Shown here piece by piece: positions 8,647 through 18,123 of a DNA stretch of 64,000 nt (the stretch's first letter is position 1; each line of letters begins with the position of its first letter). A model generated the notes under the pieces. It worked only from the letters and a program-made list of their open reading frames with translations, ran no database searches and was not told the origin of the DNA. The stretch covers positions 1,178,001-1,242,000 of the forward strand of contig NZ_CP147520.1 of NCBI RefSeq assembly GCF_037201975.1, written 5' to 3'. A program made the position numbers and the translations under genes. The stretch comes from Streptomyces sp. TG1A-60. GTDB taxonomy: Bacteria > Actinomycetota > Actinomycetes > Streptomycetales > Streptomycetaceae.

Positions 8647-10209
8647 TCAGCTCTGTTGCGCGTCGTGCGCGAGGAGGGCGATGTGCACGGACGCGGCCTG
8701 CTCGAAGTCGTCGAGGTCGGCCCCGAGGCGGGCCTGAATGGCTTCCAGGCGGCGGTACAGCGCGGGCCGGCTCACGTGGTGCAGCTGAGCCGTGTGCGAC
8801 TTGTTGCGGCCCGTCGCGAGATAGGTCCGCAGGACGGGCAGCAGGTCCTGCTCCGCGTGCCGGTCGCCGTTCAGCAGCCCGTCCAGCTCGCGTTCGGCGA
8901 AGGCCTGTACGTGCGGGTCGTCCCGCAGCAGCCGGATCAGGCCGCGCAGATGGACGTCGCGAAGGCGTACGACGGCCGGCCGCTCCAGCCCGGGTGCCGA
9001 CTGGGCGACGGCGTCCGCGACATGCCGGGCCTCGCGCAGCCCGCCCGGTACGTCCTCCCATGTGGTCCGCGCCTCCGCCGCGGCCACGACCGTCCCGCGC
9101 ACCCCCGACTCCGACCGCAGGCGGTTCGCGAAGTGCGTGGTGAGCGCAGCCGCGTCCTGGTCCCGGGCGAGGCTGAGGAGGACGGCGGTGGCGCCCTCCG
9201 CCAGCTCGGCGACGAGTCCGGGGAGCCCCAGCATCCGCAGTACGCGGTCGATTCGGGCCGGGTCTCCCTCGCGTACGACGAGCGGCACGAAGGTGCGGCG
9301 GTTGACCGGGAGTCCGGCCGCCCGCGCCCTCGGCAGCAGTTGCCGGGCCGGTACGACCCCGGAGAGAAGGTCCGTGAGGAGGCCCTGCGCGGACTGCTCC
9401 TCCCAGGAGTGCGCCGAACCGCCGAGCATGCGGTGGAGCACGAGCGCTTCGGCGGCGCGGTCGGCGAGCAGCCGCCCGGTGGCGGTGTCGCCGCGATAGC
9501 CGCACAGCACGATCCGGCCCCAGAGTTCCCCACGCCCGCCCAGCTCGGCGCGCACCCAGCCGTCGCCCTCGCTGCCGCCCGCCTGCCGGGAGATGCGCTC
9601 CCAGTCGCGCAGCACGTCGTCGACCGCCGGCCGTTCCCCCGCCGTGGCCAGGACGCGGTGCGCGAGGTTGGTGACGACGAGCGGACAGCCCGCGTGCTGG
9701 GCGATCTCGTCCAGCAGCCGTTGCAGCGGGGCGCCGGCCGTGATGAGTCCGGTGAGTGCCGTCCGTACGGCCTCCGAGAGACTCACGGCCGCGAACTTCC
9801 GCCGTACGAGCCGGGACTGGACCTCTTCGGTCAGCTCGGCGAAGGGGAACGGCCGGTGCAGCACCACCATGGGCAGGCCGCACCGCTCGGCCGCCCGGCG
9901 CATCACGTCGGGCGGCGTCGGGAAGGCGCGGCCGAGACCTAGGACGACCGCCGCGGCCTCGGCCCGGTACAGCGAGCGGATGTACTCGGCCTGGGCCTCC
10001 TCGTTCCCGGCGAGCAGGACACCGGTGGTGAGGACCATCTCGCCGCCGGTGAGCATCACGCCCACATCGGGGGCCTCGGCCACATGCACCCAGCGCACGG
10101 GCCGGTCGAGCTGTCCGGCCCCGGCCACCACCTCGGGCTCTCCGGCGAGGACCCGGTCCAGGCTGAGGACCTGGCGTACCGACAGGGCGGGTTCCGAGGC
10201 GGTGGTCAT
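8647..10209 (-). CDS. PucR-family transcriptional regulator
   Basis: A 520-residue regulator with the standard PucR layout: N-terminal purine-catabolism (PucR) domain (about residues 8-130, with RPVRWVHVAEAPDVG and ELVLTTG-like GEMVLTTG), a middle GGDEF-like domain, and a C-terminal helix-turn-helix of the HTH_30 type (TYLATGRNKSHTAQLHHVSRPALYRR split between helices, about residues 455-485). AAGGA precedes the ATG at good spacing. It lies between the aminotransferase and the first beta-ureidopropionase in the same direction, so it probably controls this set in response to a pathway metabolite. Confidence 0.92.
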   Translation of the reverse strand: MTTASEPALSVRQVLSLDRVLAGEPEVVAGAGQLDRPVRWVHVAEAPDVGVMLTGGEMVLTTGVLLAGNEEAQAEYIRSLYRAEAAAVVLGLGRAFPTPPDVMRRAAERCGLPMVVLHRPFPFAELTEEVQSRLVRRKFAAVSLSEAVRTALTGLITAGAPLQRLLDEIAQHAGCPLVVTNLAHRVLATAGERPAVDDVLRDWERISRQAGGSEGDGWVRAELGGRGELWGRIVLCGYRGDTATGRLLADRAAEALVLHRMLGGSAHSWEEQSAQGLLTDLLSGVVPARQLLPRARAAGLPVNRRTFVPLVVREGDPARIDRVLRMLGLPGLVAELAEGATAVLLSLARDQDAAALTTHFANRLRSESGVRGTVVAAAEARTTWEDVPGGLREARHVADAVAQSAPGLERPAVVRLRDVHLRGLIRLLRDDPHVQAFAERELDGLLNGDRHAEQDLLPVLRTYLATGRNKSHTAQLHHVSRPALYRRLEAIQARLGADLDDFEQAASVHIALLAHDAQQS

Positions 10210-10232
10210 GGGAGCGTTCCTTACCTGTGGCG

Positions 10233-11519
10233 TTACCGAATGCTCCTCAGAGCACGTTCGAGGGCGTCCGCGCCCTCCTCGGCCTCGGCGACGGTCAGTG
10301 ACAGCGGGGGCGCGATCCGCAGGGCGCTGGTGTTGTGGCCGCCGCCCTTGCCGAGCAACAGGCCCTCGCGGCGGGCGGCTTCGAGGACGGCTGACGCGGC
10401 CTGCGGGTTGGCCTCGTCGGTGCCGGGCTTCACCAGCTCGATGCCGATCATGAGCCCCCGGCCACGCACCTCCTTCACCTCCGGGATCTGGGCGGTGATC
10501 GCCCGCAGCCGCTCGATGAGCAGTCCGCCCACCCGCCGGGCGTTGCCCTGGAGGTCGTGCTCGACCAGGTAGGCGAGGTTCGCGAGGCCGGCGGCCATGG
10601 TGATCTGGGTGCCACCGAAGGTCGAGATCGAGTTGCTGTCCAGGCAGTTCATGATCTCGGCGCGGGCGACGACCCCGCCGATGGACATGCCGTTGCCGAT
10701 GCCCTTGGCGAAGGTGAGGATGTCCGGCGGCCCGTTCCGCCCGTGCGCCTGCCAGCCCCAGAAGTTGTCGCCGGTACGCCCCCACCCGGTCTGCACCTCG
10801 TCGGCGATCCACAGCACGCCGTGCCGCCCGAGCACCTCGCGGAAGGCCGCGTACAGGCCGTCCGGCGGTGAGGTGAAGCCGCCGACGCCCTGGACCGGCT
10901 CGGCGATCAGCGCGGCCGGCGGGCGGCCGTGGCCCAGCAGGTCCTCCAGGTCGGCGACGCAGGCCGTGACGAAGTCGGCGTCGCTCAGGTCGGCGTACGG
11001 TCCGCGGGTGCGGACACCGCCGTGCACGTACAGCGTCTGGAGCGGGGACAGGGAGGTCGGGGACCAGCCCTTGTTGCCGGTGACGCCGACCGCGCTGAAG
11101 GAGCGGCCGTGGTAGCTGTTGCGCATCGCCAGGATCTGGTTGCTGCGCCGGTACGTCGTCGCCAGCATCAGCGCGGTGTCGTTGGCCTCGGTGCCGGAGG
11201 TGGTGAAGAAGACACGGGCGTCCGGGATGCCGGACAGCTGGGCGATCCGCTCGGCGAGTTCGACCATCGGCCGGTTGAGGTAGAGCGTCGAGGAGTGGAC
11301 GATCCGGCCGGCCTGCTCGCTCACCGCCTTGGTGACCTCGGGCAGCGCGTGCGCCGTCATCGTGGTGAGGATGCCGCCGAAGAAGTCGAGGTACTTGTTG
11401 CCCTCGGCGTCCCAGACATGGCGGCCCTCGCCGTGGGTGATCTCCATCGGATCGGCGTAGTAGAGCGCGAGCCAGTCGGGCAGTACGGCCTTGTGGCGCC
11501 CGAGCAGTTCGTCGGTCAC
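10233..11519 (-). CDS. Class III PLP aminotransferase, beta-alanine/3-aminoisobutyrate type
   Basis: A 428-residue fold-type I transaminase. The PLP lysine is in LTFAKGIGNG, the cofactor-binding aspartate in WIADEVQTGWGR, and the phosphate-binding TSGTEAND is present. GTG at 11519 is chosen because AAAGGAG lies 9 nt upstream. It resembles alanine-glyoxylate / 3-aminoisobutyrate-pyruvate transaminases (AGXT2 type). In this context it would convert beta-alanine, or 3-aminoisobutyrate from thymine, to the semialdehyde. It follows beta-ureidopropionase copy 2 and precedes pucR. Confidence 0.9.
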   Translation of the reverse strand: MTDELLGRHKAVLPDWLALYYADPMEITHGEGRHVWDAEGNKYLDFFGGILTTMTAHALPEVTKAVSEQAGRIVHSSTLYLNRPMVELAERIAQLSGIPDARVFFTTSGTEANDTALMLATTYRRSNQILAMRNSYHGRSFSAVGVTGNKGWSPTSLSPLQTLYVHGGVRTRGPYADLSDADFVTACVADLEDLLGHGRPPAALIAEPVQGVGGFTSPPDGLYAAFREVLGRHGVLWIADEVQTGWGRTGDNFWGWQAHGRNGPPDILTFAKGIGNGMSIGGVVARAEIMNCLDSNSISTFGGTQITMAAGLANLAYLVEHDLQGNARRVGGLLIERLRAITAQIPEVKEVRGRGLMIGIELVKPGTDEANPQAASAVLEAARREGLLLGKGGGHNTSALRIAPPLSLTVAEAEEGADALERALRSIR

Positions 11520-11581
11520 GGCTGCACCACTCCTTTCACTGCGGTACGGGGTGTGCGTGCGGCGGGCTGTACGTGCCCGCG

Positions 11582-12424
11582 TCAGGGCCGGACGAGTCCT
11601 TCGTACGCGTCGGGCCTGCGGTCCCGGTAGAACGCCCACTGCTGCCGTACGTCCTCGATCAGGTCGAAGTCGAGGTCCCGTACGACCAGTTCCTCCCCCT
11701 GGTCGCTCGCGACCTCGCCCACGAACCTGCCGCGCGGGTCGACGAAGTAGGAGGTGCCGTAGAAGTCGTTGTCCCCGTACTCCTCCCGCCCGACCCGGTT
11801 GATGGCGGCGACGAAGTACTCGTTGGCGACGGCGGCGGCGGGCTGTTCCAGCTGCCACAGATGGGCGGAGAGGCCCCGGTGGGTCGCGGACGGGTTGTAG
11901 ACGAGCTGGGCGCCGTTCAGACCGAGCTGGCGCCAGCCCTCCGGAAAGTGGCGGTCGTAGCAGATGTAGACGCCGACCCTGCCGACGGCCGTCTCGAAGA
12001 CCGGCCAGCCGAGGTTGCCGGGCTTGAAGTAGTACTTCTCCCAGAAGCCCTTGACCTGGGGGATGTGGTGCTTGCGGTACTTGCCCAGGTAGGTGCCGTC
12101 GGCGTCGATCACGGCCGCGGTGTTGTAGTAGAAGCCGGACTGCTCGACCTCGAAGACCGGGACGACGATCACCATGCCGGTCTCGCGGGCCAGCTCCCGC
12201 ATCCGGGTGACGGTCGGGCCGTCCGGCACGGGTTCGGCCCAGGCGTAGTGCTCGGGCTCCTGGACCTGGCAGAAGTAGGGCGCGTTGAAGACTTCCTGGA
12301 AGCCGATCACCTTCGCACCCTGGCGGGCCGCCTCGCGGGCGTGCTCGATGTGCTTGGCGACCATGGACGCGGTGTCGCCGGTCCAGGTCGCCTGGACCAG
12401 GGCGGCGCGTACGACGTTGGCCAT
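11582..12424 (-). CDS. Beta-ureidopropionase, copy 2
   Basis: A second 280-residue nitrilase-superfamily protein with the triad Glu44, Lys118, Cys155 at the same positions as copy 1 and long identical blocks (for example GKYRKHHIPQV and YICYDRHFPEGW). It differs most in the first third and in the C-terminal region. It heads the minus-strand run ahead of the aminotransferase. Having two copies in one pathway suggests different carbamoyl substrates (uracil- versus thymine- or hydantoin-derived), which is inference. Confidence 0.9.
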   Translation of the reverse strand: MANVVRAALVQATWTGDTASMVAKHIEHAREAARQGAKVIGFQEVFNAPYFCQVQEPEHYAWAEPVPDGPTVTRMRELARETGMVIVVPVFEVEQSGFYYNTAAVIDADGTYLGKYRKHHIPQVKGFWEKYYFKPGNLGWPVFETAVGRVGVYICYDRHFPEGWRQLGLNGAQLVYNPSATHRGLSAHLWQLEQPAAAVANEYFVAAINRVGREEYGDNDFYGTSYFVDPRGRFVGEVASDQGEELVVRDLDFDLIEDVRQQWAFYRDRRPDAYEGLVRP

Positions 12425-12455
12425 GTCAGCTGCTCCTTCGACAGGGACGTCAGAG

Positions 12456-12490
12456 AGCCTCTACGCCCGTAGACGCAGGCCGTAGAGGCT
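12456..12490. promoter_or_regulatory. Inverted repeat upstream of beta-ureidopropionase copy 2
   Basis: AGCCTCTACG (12456-12465) and CGTAGAGGCT (12481-12490) are perfect 10-bp inverted arms about 30 bp upstream of the start codon of the first gene of the set. An internal CGTAG adds a partial third copy. It is a candidate operator or leader hairpin. Confidence 0.5.
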
Positions 12491-12620
12491 TGAAACTAAG
12501 CCCCGTCGACGGGCTGGGCAAGACCATCGTCGTCAACCAGCCGAGTCGATCACGTTTCGCACTCCAGTGGGTGATGACCCCTGTGTTTCGTGGGGCGGAC
12601 CCGCGCGCCGGGGGCGGCCG

Positions 12621-14132
12621 TCAGGTGAGCCCCTGCACGCGCAGCGCGTGCGCCACCTCCCGGTAGCGGTCCTCGGAGACACCGCGCGCCGCCGCCAGCA
12701 CCAGAGGCGTGAGCCGCTGCGGATGGCTCCCCGCGCTGCGCGCCGCCTCCTCCGGCGTACGCACGCGTACATACGCGTCGAGCAGCGCACGCGCCTCCCG
12801 CTCACGCCCCTCGACGGTGAAGCCGAGCACCGCCTCGCCGATCTCCCCGGCGGGCCGCGAGACCCCCTGCCGCAGCATCTGCTCGCCGTCCGCGGTGCGG
12901 CCCACCGCGTTCAGGGCGTCCACGACGGCGACCAGCCGGCCGACGGGCAGCGAGGCGGCCTCCCACAGCAGCGTCGCCCAGTCGGCGCCCAGCCCGGCCC
13001 GGTGCATCTCCGCCCCGAGCAGCGGGAACCGGGCGGCGGGCGAGTACGCGACCTCCACGAGGAGAGCGTGCGCCTCCCCGCTGCGCCCCTCCCGGCGCAG
13101 GCCCAGCAACCGCTCCACGGTCGCGGCGATCTCCAGGCCCGCCTCGTCGTGCAGCGGCTCCCGCGCCTGCGGCTGCGCCGCCACCGCCTCGGCCTGTGCC
13201 GCGACACCGGCGTAGCGGGCGCCTCGGGGAGCACGGCCCTTGCGGCCGGTGACGGGTGCCGCCTCGGGCACGACGGCGGGCGGAGCCTCCTCCCCGTCCG
13301 TCGCCCCGGCGAAGCGGGCGCCCCCTCGGGGGCGGCGCTTGGAGCGTTGCCTGGTGGGCGCGGGAGCAGTGGGTTCCGGATCGGGGCGCTGGGGTCCCGA
13401 CTCGGGCTCGGGGGCGGGCCGGGCGCCCTCGTCGAGGTCGGGGAAGGTGCCCGCAGTCCGCGGATCGGCGTGCGTACGGCCGCCGGCCTGCCGGTCCCAC
13501 TGTGCACGGCCGCCCCCGTGCTCCGGCGTATCGGTGGTACGCCCTTCCGCTTCCGGTGTCCGGAAGACGTCCCGTGCGGCGTCGCCCCGAACGCGCGTCG
13601 CGCCCGGCACGGGGCTGCGCGGGGCGCGGCGGTCGATGTCCTCGATGCGGGTGCGCAGTTCGGCGCAGCGGGCGGTGGCGCGTTCGTGGTCGTCGTGGGC
13701 CCAGGCCAAATCGAGGCGGAGGGCGTCGGCTTCCTCCCGGGTGGTGGCGGCCCGGAGCAGGCGGGTCAGCTCGGCGGTGCGGTCGGTGGCGTAGCGCTGT
13801 TCGCGGAGCATCGCGTCGAGCCGGTCGCCGAGGGCGTCGCGGCCACCGGGCCGGGAGTCGTACGCGGCGAGCGAGGCGCGGTGCAGGACACGGGCCCGTT
13901 CCGTCTCCTGGGCCGCTGCCGCCGGGCCGTACGCGGCGGCGAGGTCGTGCATGAGCGCTTCCACGACGTCCCAGGGCGGCACTTCCAGGCCGTCGAGGCA
14001 GGCCCGCACGCCGTCGGGGTCGCGTTGCCAGAAGACGGCGCACCAGCCGCCGCCCTGGTCGAGCCTGGTCATCAACCTGTTCAGGTACCCCGCGAACTCC
14101 CGTATCCGGACCGGGAGTTGGTCCACAGTCAT
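12621..14132 (-). CDS. Conserved actinobacterial protein of unknown function with coiled-coil and Pro-rich linker
   Basis: A 503-residue protein with three visible parts: an N-terminal alpha-helical region with an acidic/basic coiled coil (about residues 80-170, repeated E/R/L heptads), a low-complexity Pro/Arg/Gly linker (about 170-310) with two copies of an RGAR(F/Y)AG motif, and a C-terminal helical-repeat domain (about 320-503). No enzymatic motif is seen. It looks like a Streptomyces scaffold or regulatory protein. No neighbour suggests a role. Confidence 0.75.
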   Translation of the reverse strand: MTVDQLPVRIREFAGYLNRLMTRLDQGGGWCAVFWQRDPDGVRACLDGLEVPPWDVVEALMHDLAAAYGPAAAAQETERARVLHRASLAAYDSRPGGRDALGDRLDAMLREQRYATDRTAELTRLLRAATTREEADALRLDLAWAHDDHERATARCAELRTRIEDIDRRAPRSPVPGATRVRGDAARDVFRTPEAEGRTTDTPEHGGGRAQWDRQAGGRTHADPRTAGTFPDLDEGARPAPEPESGPQRPDPEPTAPAPTRQRSKRRPRGGARFAGATDGEEAPPAVVPEAAPVTGRKGRAPRGARYAGVAAQAEAVAAQPQAREPLHDEAGLEIAATVERLLGLRREGRSGEAHALLVEVAYSPAARFPLLGAEMHRAGLGADWATLLWEAASLPVGRLVAVVDALNAVGRTADGEQMLRQGVSRPAGEIGEAVLGFTVEGREREARALLDAYVRVRTPEEAARSAGSHPQRLTPLVLAAARGVSEDRYREVAHALRVQGLT

Positions 14133-14309
14133 CGCATACTCCCCGGTCGACTGGAGTGCTCCGGCCCGCTAGAAAACACCAGTTGTGTTACAGGAGGACT
14201 ACGTGAAGTTTTCAGAGCGGACGCAGTGCGCTCCGAGTGGCGCCGCGGCGGCCGTGGGTGAGGGGTTCAGGCCATGACTGCAGCCGACTCAAGCCACATG
14301 ACGGTCGGC

Positions 14310-14585
14310 TCAGGCCACGGCGGCCGTCGGCGACGCCGTGCCGGCCTGCGCGCACCGCCCGGCGAGTTCATCCATGGACAGGCCCAGGGTGCGGGCGAGG
14401 GCTGCGACCGTGAAGAACGCCGGAGTGGGGGCGCGGCCGGTCTCGATCTTACGGAGGGTCTCCGCGGAGATGCCCGCGCCCGCGGCGATCTCCACCATGC
14501 TGCGACCGCCGCGCGCCTCGCGCAGCAACCGGCCGAGCCGCTCGCCGCGTTCGCGCTCTTCGGGGGTCAGAGGGGTGCGCACCAT
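14310..14585 (-). CDS. Small XRE-family DNA-binding protein
   Basis: A 91-residue protein that is almost entirely one helix-turn-helix XRE domain (about residues 15-75: SMVEIAAGAGISAETLRKIETGR). It is divergent from the methionine aminopeptidase gene with 73 bp between the starts. That gap carries AT-rich direct repeats that are the natural operator candidates, so it probably controls itself and the peptidase gene. Confidence 0.85.
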   Translation of the reverse strand: MVRTPLTPEERERGERLGRLLREARGGRSMVEIAAGAGISAETLRKIETGRAPTPAFFTVAALARTLGLSMDELAGRCAQAGTASPTAAVA

Positions 14586-14620
14586 GGCCCCATCCTAGTG
14601 CCGGTCCCCGCCGGTGGACC

Positions 14621-14657
14621 GGTATATTAATTGGACATTGGGCGGTATAGTAATTGG
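14621..14657. promoter_or_regulatory. AT-rich 14-bp direct repeats in the XRE/map divergent promoter; probable leaderless start
   Basis: GGTATATTAATTGG (14621-14634) and GGTATAGTAATTGG (14644-14657) differ at one base and are 23 bp apart in otherwise very GC-rich DNA. TATAGT at 14646-14651 is a good -10 element placed only 7 nt before the map ATG, and no ribosome binding site exists, so the map mRNA is probably leaderless. Confidence 0.6.
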
Positions 14658-14658
14658 C

Positions 14659-15426
14659 ATGGTGGAACTGAAGACGGATGCGTCGATGGACGCGATGTAC
14701 GAGGCCGGGCAGGTCGTGGGGCGGGCGCTCAGCGCGGTGCGGAAGGCCGCCGGCGTGGGCGTCTCCCTGCTCGAACTGGACGAGGTGGCGCACGAGGTGC
14801 TGCGCGCGGTGGGCGCCTCGTCGCCCTTCCTGGGCTATCGGCCCTCCTTCGCGCCCACGCCCTTCCCGGCGGTGATCTGTGCCTCCGTGAACGACGCGAT
14901 CGTGCACGGCATCCCGACCGCGTACCGGCTGCGCGACGGCGACCTCCTCTCCGTCGACTTCGGCGCCGAACTGGGCGGCTGGGCCGGGGACTCGGCGATC
15001 AGCTTCGTCGTCGGCGAGCCGCGCGCGGCCGACCTGCGGCTCGTCGAGACCGCCGAACGCGCCCTCGCGGCGGGCATCGAGGCGGCCGTGGTCGGCAACC
15101 GCGTCGGCGACATCGCCCACGCGATCGGCTCCGTGTGCCGCGCCGCCGGATACGGCATCCCGGACGGCTTCGGCGGTCACGGGGTGGGCCGCCGTATGCA
15201 CGAGGACCCGCCGGTGCCCAACGAGGGTCGCCCCGGGCGGGGCATGCGACTGCGGCACGGCATGGTCCTCGCCATCGAGCCCATGCTGATCGGCGGAGGC
15301 ACGGACGGCTTCCACGCAGCCCCCGACGGCTGGACCCTGCGCACGGACGACGGCTCCCGCGCCGCACACGCCGAACACACCGTGGCCATCACCCACACGG
15401 GCCCCCGCATCCTGACAGCACGCTGA
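14659..15426 (+). CDS. map: Methionine aminopeptidase, type I
   Basis: A 255-residue metallopeptidase that removes N-terminal methionine. All five metal ligands are visible: Asp in SVDFGA, Asp in GWAGDSA, His in GGHGVGRRMH, Glu in AIEPM and Glu in AEHTVA. There is no N-terminal zinc-finger extension. The ATG at 14659 follows a -10-like TATAGT closely, with no Shine-Dalgarno. Streptomyces usually carry more than one map gene; this one, paired with its own XRE regulator, is probably an accessory copy. A GC hairpin follows the stop. Confidence 0.92.
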   Translation: MVELKTDASMDAMYEAGQVVGRALSAVRKAAGVGVSLLELDEVAHEVLRAVGASSPFLGYRPSFAPTPFPAVICASVNDAIVHGIPTAYRLRDGDLLSVDFGAELGGWAGDSAISFVVGEPRAADLRLVETAERALAAGIEAAVVGNRVGDIAHAIGSVCRAAGYGIPDGFGGHGVGRRMHEDPPVPNEGRPGRGMRLRHGMVLAIEPMLIGGGTDGFHAAPDGWTLRTDDGSRAAHAEHTVAITHTGPRILTAR

Positions 15427-15449
15427 CCGCGCCCCGAAGAGGGGCGCGG
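15427..15449 (+). terminator. Terminator hairpin after map
   Basis: CCGCGCCCC (15427-15435), loop GAAGA, GGGGCGCGG (15441-15449): a perfect 9-bp stem directly after the map stop codon. Confidence 0.75.
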
Positions 15450-15551
15450 GAACCGCGCGAGCAACCACACACAGACCCGCATTCCGAAAACACCCCGGCC
15501 CCCATGGCGCCCCCTGGTGTAGCCGCGCGGCGACAGGGCACTCGCGTGCGA

Positions 15552-18122
15552 ATGAACAGCGGAATCCCGGGGCCCGAGGGCTACGGTCCGGACCCCTTCA
15601 GTGAGTTCTTCGCCCGTTTCTTCGGCGGGCCGCGCCCCCAACGGATCGAGATCGGGCGGCTGATGAGCGGCCAGGCCCGCCAGTTGGTGGCCGACGCGGC
15701 GTCCTACGCGGCGCGGCACGGGAGCAGTGACCTGGACACCCAGCATCTGCTGCGCGCCGCGCTCACCGCCGAGCCGACCCGGAGTCTGGTGGCCCGCGGG
15801 GGCACCGACCCCGACGCGCTGGCCGGTGAGATCGACGAGCGGTCGGGCCCGGAGCGGCACAAGCCGGGCCAGGGCCCGGCGCCCGCGTCACTGGCCCTGA
15901 CCCCGGCGGTCAAACGCGCCCTGCTCGACGCGCACGAGCTGGCCCGGGCCACCGGCTGCGGCTACATCGGCCCCGAACACGTCCTGAGCGCCCTCGCCGC
16001 CAACCCCGACTCGGCCGCCGGGCACATCCTCGGCGCCGCGCGTCTGTCGGCCTCCGCGCTGCCTCCAAAGGCCGCGGAGCCTTCGGCGACGGCCGCACCG
16101 CCCGGGGTTCCCCTCTCCGGATTCCCTCGGTCCGACGTGCCGCGCCGCTCCTCTTCCACCCCGACCCTCGACAAGTACGGCCGCGACCTGACCGACCTCG
16201 CCCGTCAGGGCCGTGTCGACCCGGTCATCGGACGGGAGGAGGAGATCGAGCAGACCGTCGAAGTGCTCTCCCGGCGCGGCAAGAACAATCCCGTGCTGAT
16301 CGGTGAGGCGGGCGTCGGCAAGACCGCGATCGTGGAAGGGCTGGCCCAGCGCGTCTCCGAGGGGGACGTGCCCGAGGTGCTGACCGGGCGCCGGGTGGTC
16401 GCCCTGGACCTGTCCGGGGTGGTCGCCGGTACCCGTTACCGGGGCGACTTCGAGGAGCGGCTGACGAACATCGTCGACGAGATCCGTACACACTCCGAGC
16501 AACTGGTCGTCTTCATCGACGAGTTGCACACGGTCGTGGGCGCCGGGGCCGGCGAGAGCGGGGCGATGGACGCCGGCAACATCCTGAAGCCGGCCCTGGC
16601 ACGCGGCGAGCTGAACATCGTGGGGGCGACGACGCTGGAGGAGTACCGGCGGATCGAGAAGAACGCGGCGCTGGCCCGCCGGTTCCAGCCGGTGCTGATC
16701 GCCGAACCGGGCGCCGGCGACGCCGTGGAGATCCTGCGCGGGCTGCGTGACCGGTACGAGGCCCACCACCAGGTCCGCTACACCGACGCGGCGCTGACCG
16801 CCGCCGTGGACCTGTCCGACCGCTATCTCACCGACCGCCGGCTGCCCGACAAGGCCATCGACCTGATGGACCAGGCCGGCGCCCGGGTCCGGCTGCGCGC
16901 CCGGACGAAGGGGACTGACATGCGGGCCCTGGAGCGGGAGATCGAGCAGCTGACCCGCGACAAGGACCAGGCGGTCGCTGGCGAGCAGTACGAGCAGGCC
17001 ACGCGGTTGCGGGACCGGATCGGCGAGCTGAAGGAGCTGTTCACCGACGACCGGGTCGGGAACCGGGCCGACGACGGGCAGAGTCTGGAGATCACCGCCG
17101 AGGACATCGCCGAGGTCGTCTCCCGGCGGACCGGCATCCCCGTCAGCAGCCTCACCCAGGAGGAGAAGGACCGGCTCCTCGGTCTCGAAGAGCGACTGCA
17201 CCGGCGGATCGTCGGGCAGGACGAGGCGGTGAGCGTGGTGGCGGACGCCGTGCTGCGTTCACGGGCCGGGCTCGCCAGCCCCGACCGGCCGATCGGCAGC
17301 TTCCTCTTCCTGGGCCCGACCGGTGTCGGCAAGACGGAACTGGCCCGCGCGCTGGCGGAGGCCCTCTTCGGCGGCGAGGACCGGATGGTGCGGCTCGACA
17401 TGAGCGAGTACCAGGAACGGCACACGATCAGCCGGCTGGTCGGCGCCCCGCCCGGCTACGTCGGTCACGAGGAGGCCGGCCAGCTCACCGAGACCGTACG
17501 CCGGCACCCGTACTCGCTGCTGTTGCTGGACGAGGTGGAGAAGGCCCATCCCGACGTCTTCAACATCCTGCTCCAGGTCCTCGACGACGGCCGGCTCACC
17601 GACTCCCAGGGCCGCAGGGTCGACTTCACCCACACCGTGATCGTCATGACCAGCAACCTGGGCTCGGAGGCCGTGAACCGGAGCGGGGCCGGGCTCGGTT
17701 TCTCGGCCGGCGGGGCCGAGGCGGCCGAGGCGGAACGCCGCGAGCGGATCCTGCGACCGCTGCGGGACCACTTCCGGCCCGAGTTCCTCAACCGCATCGA
17801 CGAGATCGTCGTCTTCCGCCAGCTCACCGACGACCAACTGCGCCGCATCACCGACCTGTTGCTGGAGCACACCCGGCTCCGGCTGCACGCGCGGGGCGTC
17901 ACCGTCGAGTTCACCGAGCAGGCCGTCGACCGTCTCGCACGCCAGGGCCACGAGCCCGAGTACGGCGCCCGGCCGCTGCGTCGCACGATCCAGCGGGAGG
18001 TCGACAACCCCCTGTCCCGGCTGCTGCTCGACGGGCGGCTCCCGTCCGGCAGCCGGGTGGTGGCGGAAGAGGAGGACGGGCGGCTCACGTTCCGTACGAC
18101 ACCGCCGCCCGCCTCCGACTGA
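15552..18122 (+). CDS. ClpC-like AAA+ unfoldase (Hsp100 family)
   Basis: An 856-residue double AAA+ protein. In order: a glycine/proline N-terminal tail, a Clp N-domain pair (about 30-165), a Pro/Ser linker, AAA-1 with Walker [10 protein letters not shown] and Walker [10 protein letters not shown], a short M-region with UVR-type helices, AAA-2 with Walker [10 protein letters not shown] and Walker [12 protein letters not shown], and a C-terminal ClpB-D2-small domain. The first residues ([14 protein letters not shown]) differ from housekeeping ClpC, so this is an accessory paralogue. GTG at 15546 is an alternative start. It may feed ClpP or act as a disaggregase; no HspR-type operator was seen. 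Confidence 0.88.
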   Translation: MNSGIPGPEGYGPDPFSEFFARFFGGPRPQRIEIGRLMSGQARQLVADAASYAARHGSSDLDTQHLLRAALTAEPTRSLVARGGTDPDALAGEIDERSGPERHKPGQGPAPASLALTPAVKRALLDAHELARATGCGYIGPEHVLSALAANPDSAAGHILGAARLSASALPPKAAEPSATAAPPGVPLSGFPRSDVPRRSSSTPTLDKYGRDLTDLARQGRVDPVIGREEEIEQTVEVLSRRGKNNPVLIGEAGVGKTAIVEGLAQRVSEGDVPEVLTGRRVVALDLSGVVAGTRYRGDFEERLTNIVDEIRTHSEQLVVFIDELHTVVGAGAGESGAMDAGNILKPALARGELNIVGATTLEEYRRIEKNAALARRFQPVLIAEPGAGDAVEILRGLRDRYEAHHQVRYTDAALTAAVDLSDRYLTDRRLPDKAIDLMDQAGARVRLRARTKGTDMRALEREIEQLTRDKDQAVAGEQYEQATRLRDRIGELKELFTDDRVGNRADDGQSLEITAEDIAEVVSRRTGIPVSSLTQEEKDRLLGLEERLHRRIVGQDEAVSVVADAVLRSRAGLASPDRPIGSFLFLGPTGVGKTELARALAEALFGGEDRMVRLDMSEYQERHTISRLVGAPPGYVGHEEAGQLTETVRRHPYSLLLLDEVEKAHPDVFNILLQVLDDGRLTDSQGRRVDFTHTVIVMTSNLGSEAVNRSGAGLGFSAGGAEAAEAERRERILRPLRDHFRPEFLNRIDEIVVFRQLTDDQLRRITDLLLEHTRLRLHARGVTVEFTEQAVDRLARQGHEPEYGARPLRRTIQREVDNPLSRLLLDGRLPSGSRVVAEEEDGRLTFRTTPPPASD

Positions 18123-18123
18123 C

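Noticed and set aside
14631..15551. A 307-codon in-frame extension upstream of the ClpC-like protein
   Set aside because: It lies in another phase of the map gene, is Arg/Pro-rich, and the ClpC homology begins only after 15552.
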